A stretch of DNA of 5,934 nucleotides from Anaerolineales bacterium UBA2317 (GTDB taxonomy: Bacteria > Chloroflexota > Anaerolineae > Anaerolineales > Villigracilaceae): positions 117,939 to 123,872 of the forward strand of contig DDVH01000022.1 of the NCBI GenBank assembly GCA_002345215.1. The letters run 5' to 3'. Within the stretch, counting starts at the first letter, position 1. The number at the start of each line of letters is the position of its first letter. This document shows positions 4,679 to 5,934 of the stretch, in pieces. The notes beneath the pieces were generated by a model. The model did no database searches, was not told the DNA's origin, and saw nothing but the letters and a program-made list of their open reading frames with translations. The position numbers and the translations under genes are program-made.

Positions 4679-5934
4679 ATGTCTGTCTATCTTCACGATA
4701 TTCCATTAAATCAAGCACAAGCAAAGTTTCAAGAAGCATTGCAAAGTGCTGATTTATGGCGTGTGTTAAGTACAGAAGAAATTCCATTAGATGAAAAAGC
4801 TTTAGGGCGAGTTACTGTTGAATCTATTTGGGCAAAAATTTCGTCACCGCATTATCATGCCTCCGCAATGGATGGATTCGCTGTTCGAGCAGAGGATACG
4901 ATTGGTGCGCAACCCTCAAACCCAATTCAGTTATCAGTAAACAGTAATCAGTTATTAAAGACAGAGTATGTAGATACCGGCGACCCCTTACCGGATTGGG
5001 CAAACGCGGTCATTCCGATTGAAAATGTAGAATCGCTTGATGAAAACAATCAAATCACAAATGCAATTCGTAATCCATCGTCCATCAGAATTCGCGCATC
5101 TGTGACTCCATGGAGTCATGTAAGACCATTGGGAGAAGATATTGTCGCCACACAATTGGTTTTACCGGCAGGTCATATCCTCCGCCCAGTTGATTTAGGC
5201 GCGATTGCCGCATCGGGTCATCAAACCATAAAAGTTTCTCGCAAGCCAAAAGTTGCGATTATTCCAACAGGCAGTGAACTTGTGCCGATTGGTTCAAAAT
5301 TAAAATCTGGCGATATTCTTGAATTCAATTCATTAGTGCTTACATCACAAATCAAACAAATGGGCGGCGAAGCGACTCGCTTTGAAATCGTCAAAGATGA
5401 TTTTGATTTAATTTGCGAAACAGTTTTACAAGCAAGTAATGATTATGACTTGATTTTATTAAATGCAGGCTCATCTGCCGGCGCGGAAGATTTCTCTGCA
5501 AAAGTCGTTCAGAAATTGGGTGAATTATTAGTTCATGGCGTTGCTGTAAGACCGGGGCATCCGGTAATACTCGGCGTCATTGCGAGGAACGAAGTGACGA
5601 AGCAATCTCCAACTCGTGATGAGATTGCTTCGGGCAAAGAGCAAGAACGCCCTCGCAATGACATAACACCCATCATTGGCATTCCCGGCTATCCCGTCTC
5701 CGCATCTTTAACTGTAGATATTTTCGTCGAACCGATTCTTGCCAAATGGCTCGGACGAAAACAAAACGAATTGCAAACAGAAGAAGCGATATTAACCAGA
5801 AAAATTGTCTCACCAGCAGGTGATGATGATTTTGTGAGAGTTGCAATTGGTAAAGTGGGAGATAAATTATTAGCCGCACCTTTATCTCGTGGAGCAGGAG
5901 TTATCACATCACTTGTTCAAGCAGATGGACTTGC
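4679..5934 (+). CDS. moeA: Molybdopterin molybdenumtransferase MoeA, C-terminally cut by the window edge
   Basis: The frame is open from the ATG at 4679 to the window end (418 complete codons, no stop). MoeA inserts molybdate into adenylylated molybdopterin, the last general step of molybdenum cofactor synthesis. Landmarks are: SAMDGFAVR at 62-70; VDTGDPLP at 98-105; HVRPLGEDI at 147-155; the MoCF-domain IPTGSEL at 195-201; NAGSSAGAEDF at 262-272; RPGHP at 291-295; and GIPGYPVSA at 334-342. The sub-motifs (PWSHVRPLGEDI, GSSAGAEDF, GYPVSA) are those I associate with the long MoeA type that often carries a C-terminal periplasmic-binding-like domain; that part would lie beyond the window. Residues 300-328 are encoded by a palindromic repeat, and residues around 83-92 by a 7-nt tandem repeat. 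The upstream ribosome site is weak; the start is chosen because VYLHDIPL fits the family's first strand and helix. Confidence 0.9.
   Translation, partial: MSVYLHDIPLNQAQAKFQEALQSADLWRVLSTEEIPLDEKALGRVTVESIWAKISSPHYHASAMDGFAVRAEDTIGAQPSNPIQLSVNSNQLLKTEYVDTGDPLPDWANAVIPIENVESLDENNQITNAIRNPSSIRIRASVTPWSHVRPLGEDIVATQLVLPAGHILRPVDLGAIAASGHQTIKVSRKPKVAIIPTGSELVPIGSKLKSGDILEFNSLVLTSQIKQMGGEATRFEIVKDDFDLICETVLQASNDYDLILLNAGSSAGAEDFSAKVVQKLGELLVHGVAVRPGHPVILGVIARNEVTKQSPTRDEIASGKEQERPRNDITPIIGIPGYPVSASLTVDIFVEPILAKWLGRKQNELQTEEAILTRKIVSPAGDDDFVRVAIGKVGDKLLAAPLSRGAGVITSLVQADGL
4928..4955 (+). repeat. Four tandem heptamers inside moeA coding sequence
   Basis: The units CAGTTAT, CAGTAAA, CAGTAAT and CAGTTAT follow one another without gaps (consensus CAGTWAW). 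The run is translated as QLSVNSNQLL, between the MDGFAVR and VDTGDPLP motifs of MoeA. Such CAGTWAW heptamers are typical of short tandem repeats normally found between genes. Being 28 bp, the run is not a multiple of three, so its flanks must have adjusted to keep the frame. Confidence 0.7.
5576..5662 (+). repeat. 87-bp palindromic element translated in frame inside moeA
   Basis: The outer arms GTCATTGCGAGG (5576-5587) and CCTCGCAATGAC (5651-5662) are perfect 12-bp inverted repeats. The inner arms CGAAGCAATCTC (5598-5609) and GAGATTGCTTCG (5621-5632) are also perfect, around an 11-nt loop. The segments between the arms differ: 10 nt on the left, 18 nt on the right, and the right one includes a small GGGC/GCCC stem (5632-5635 with 5649-5652). 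I recognise the outer and inner words as those of a palindromic repeat common between genes of many bacteria. Here it encodes 29 codons without a stop (MoeA residues 300-328), placed between the conserved HPVILG and PIIGIPGYP strands. Confidence 0.85.

Overview
The window reads as an ordinary chromosomal stretch of a moderately A+T-rich bacterium (roughly 40% G+C by eye, not counted exactly). The protein types, the repeat types and the MoeA subtype fit an anaerobic or environmental Chloroflexota (Anaerolineae-like) genome. That placement is an inference from general familiarity, not from a database search.

Layout, left to right. (1) Bases 1-56, minus strand: the first 18 codons of a small membrane protein resembling the GlsB/YeaQ/YmgE family, with a strong ribosome binding site. 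(2) Bases 186-1451, minus strand: complete purA (adenylosuccinate synthetase). (3) A 229-bp divergent gap holding a composite pair of REP-like hairpins and a good -10 box for the next gene. (4) Bases 1681-3120, plus strand: complete guaB (IMP dehydrogenase with two CBS domains). (5) A 98-bp gap made almost entirely of degenerate 7-nt repeats in inverted arrangement. (6) Bases 3219-4544, plus strand: a complete class III PLP-dependent omega-aminotransferase. (7) A 134-bp gap with a second copy of the composite hairpin pair. (8) Bases 4679 to the window end, plus strand: moeA (molybdopterin molybdenumtransferase), open to the edge and therefore partial.

Functional links. purA and guaB are the two enzymes that divide IMP between AMP and GMP synthesis, and here they are transcribed divergently from one gap. 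The aminotransferase and moeA have no evident pathway link to them or to each other.

The most interesting content is repeat biology rather than a new gene system. A dispersed-type palindromic element of exactly 87 bp lies in frame inside moeA and is translated as 29 extra residues in a conserved region. A run of four 7-nt repeats is also translated inside moeA. A two-hairpin REP composite occurs twice with identical 37-bp internal spacing, and its stem pairs have changed in a compensatory way between copies. I saw no CRISPR array, tRNA, rRNA, transposase, phage gene or defence gene.
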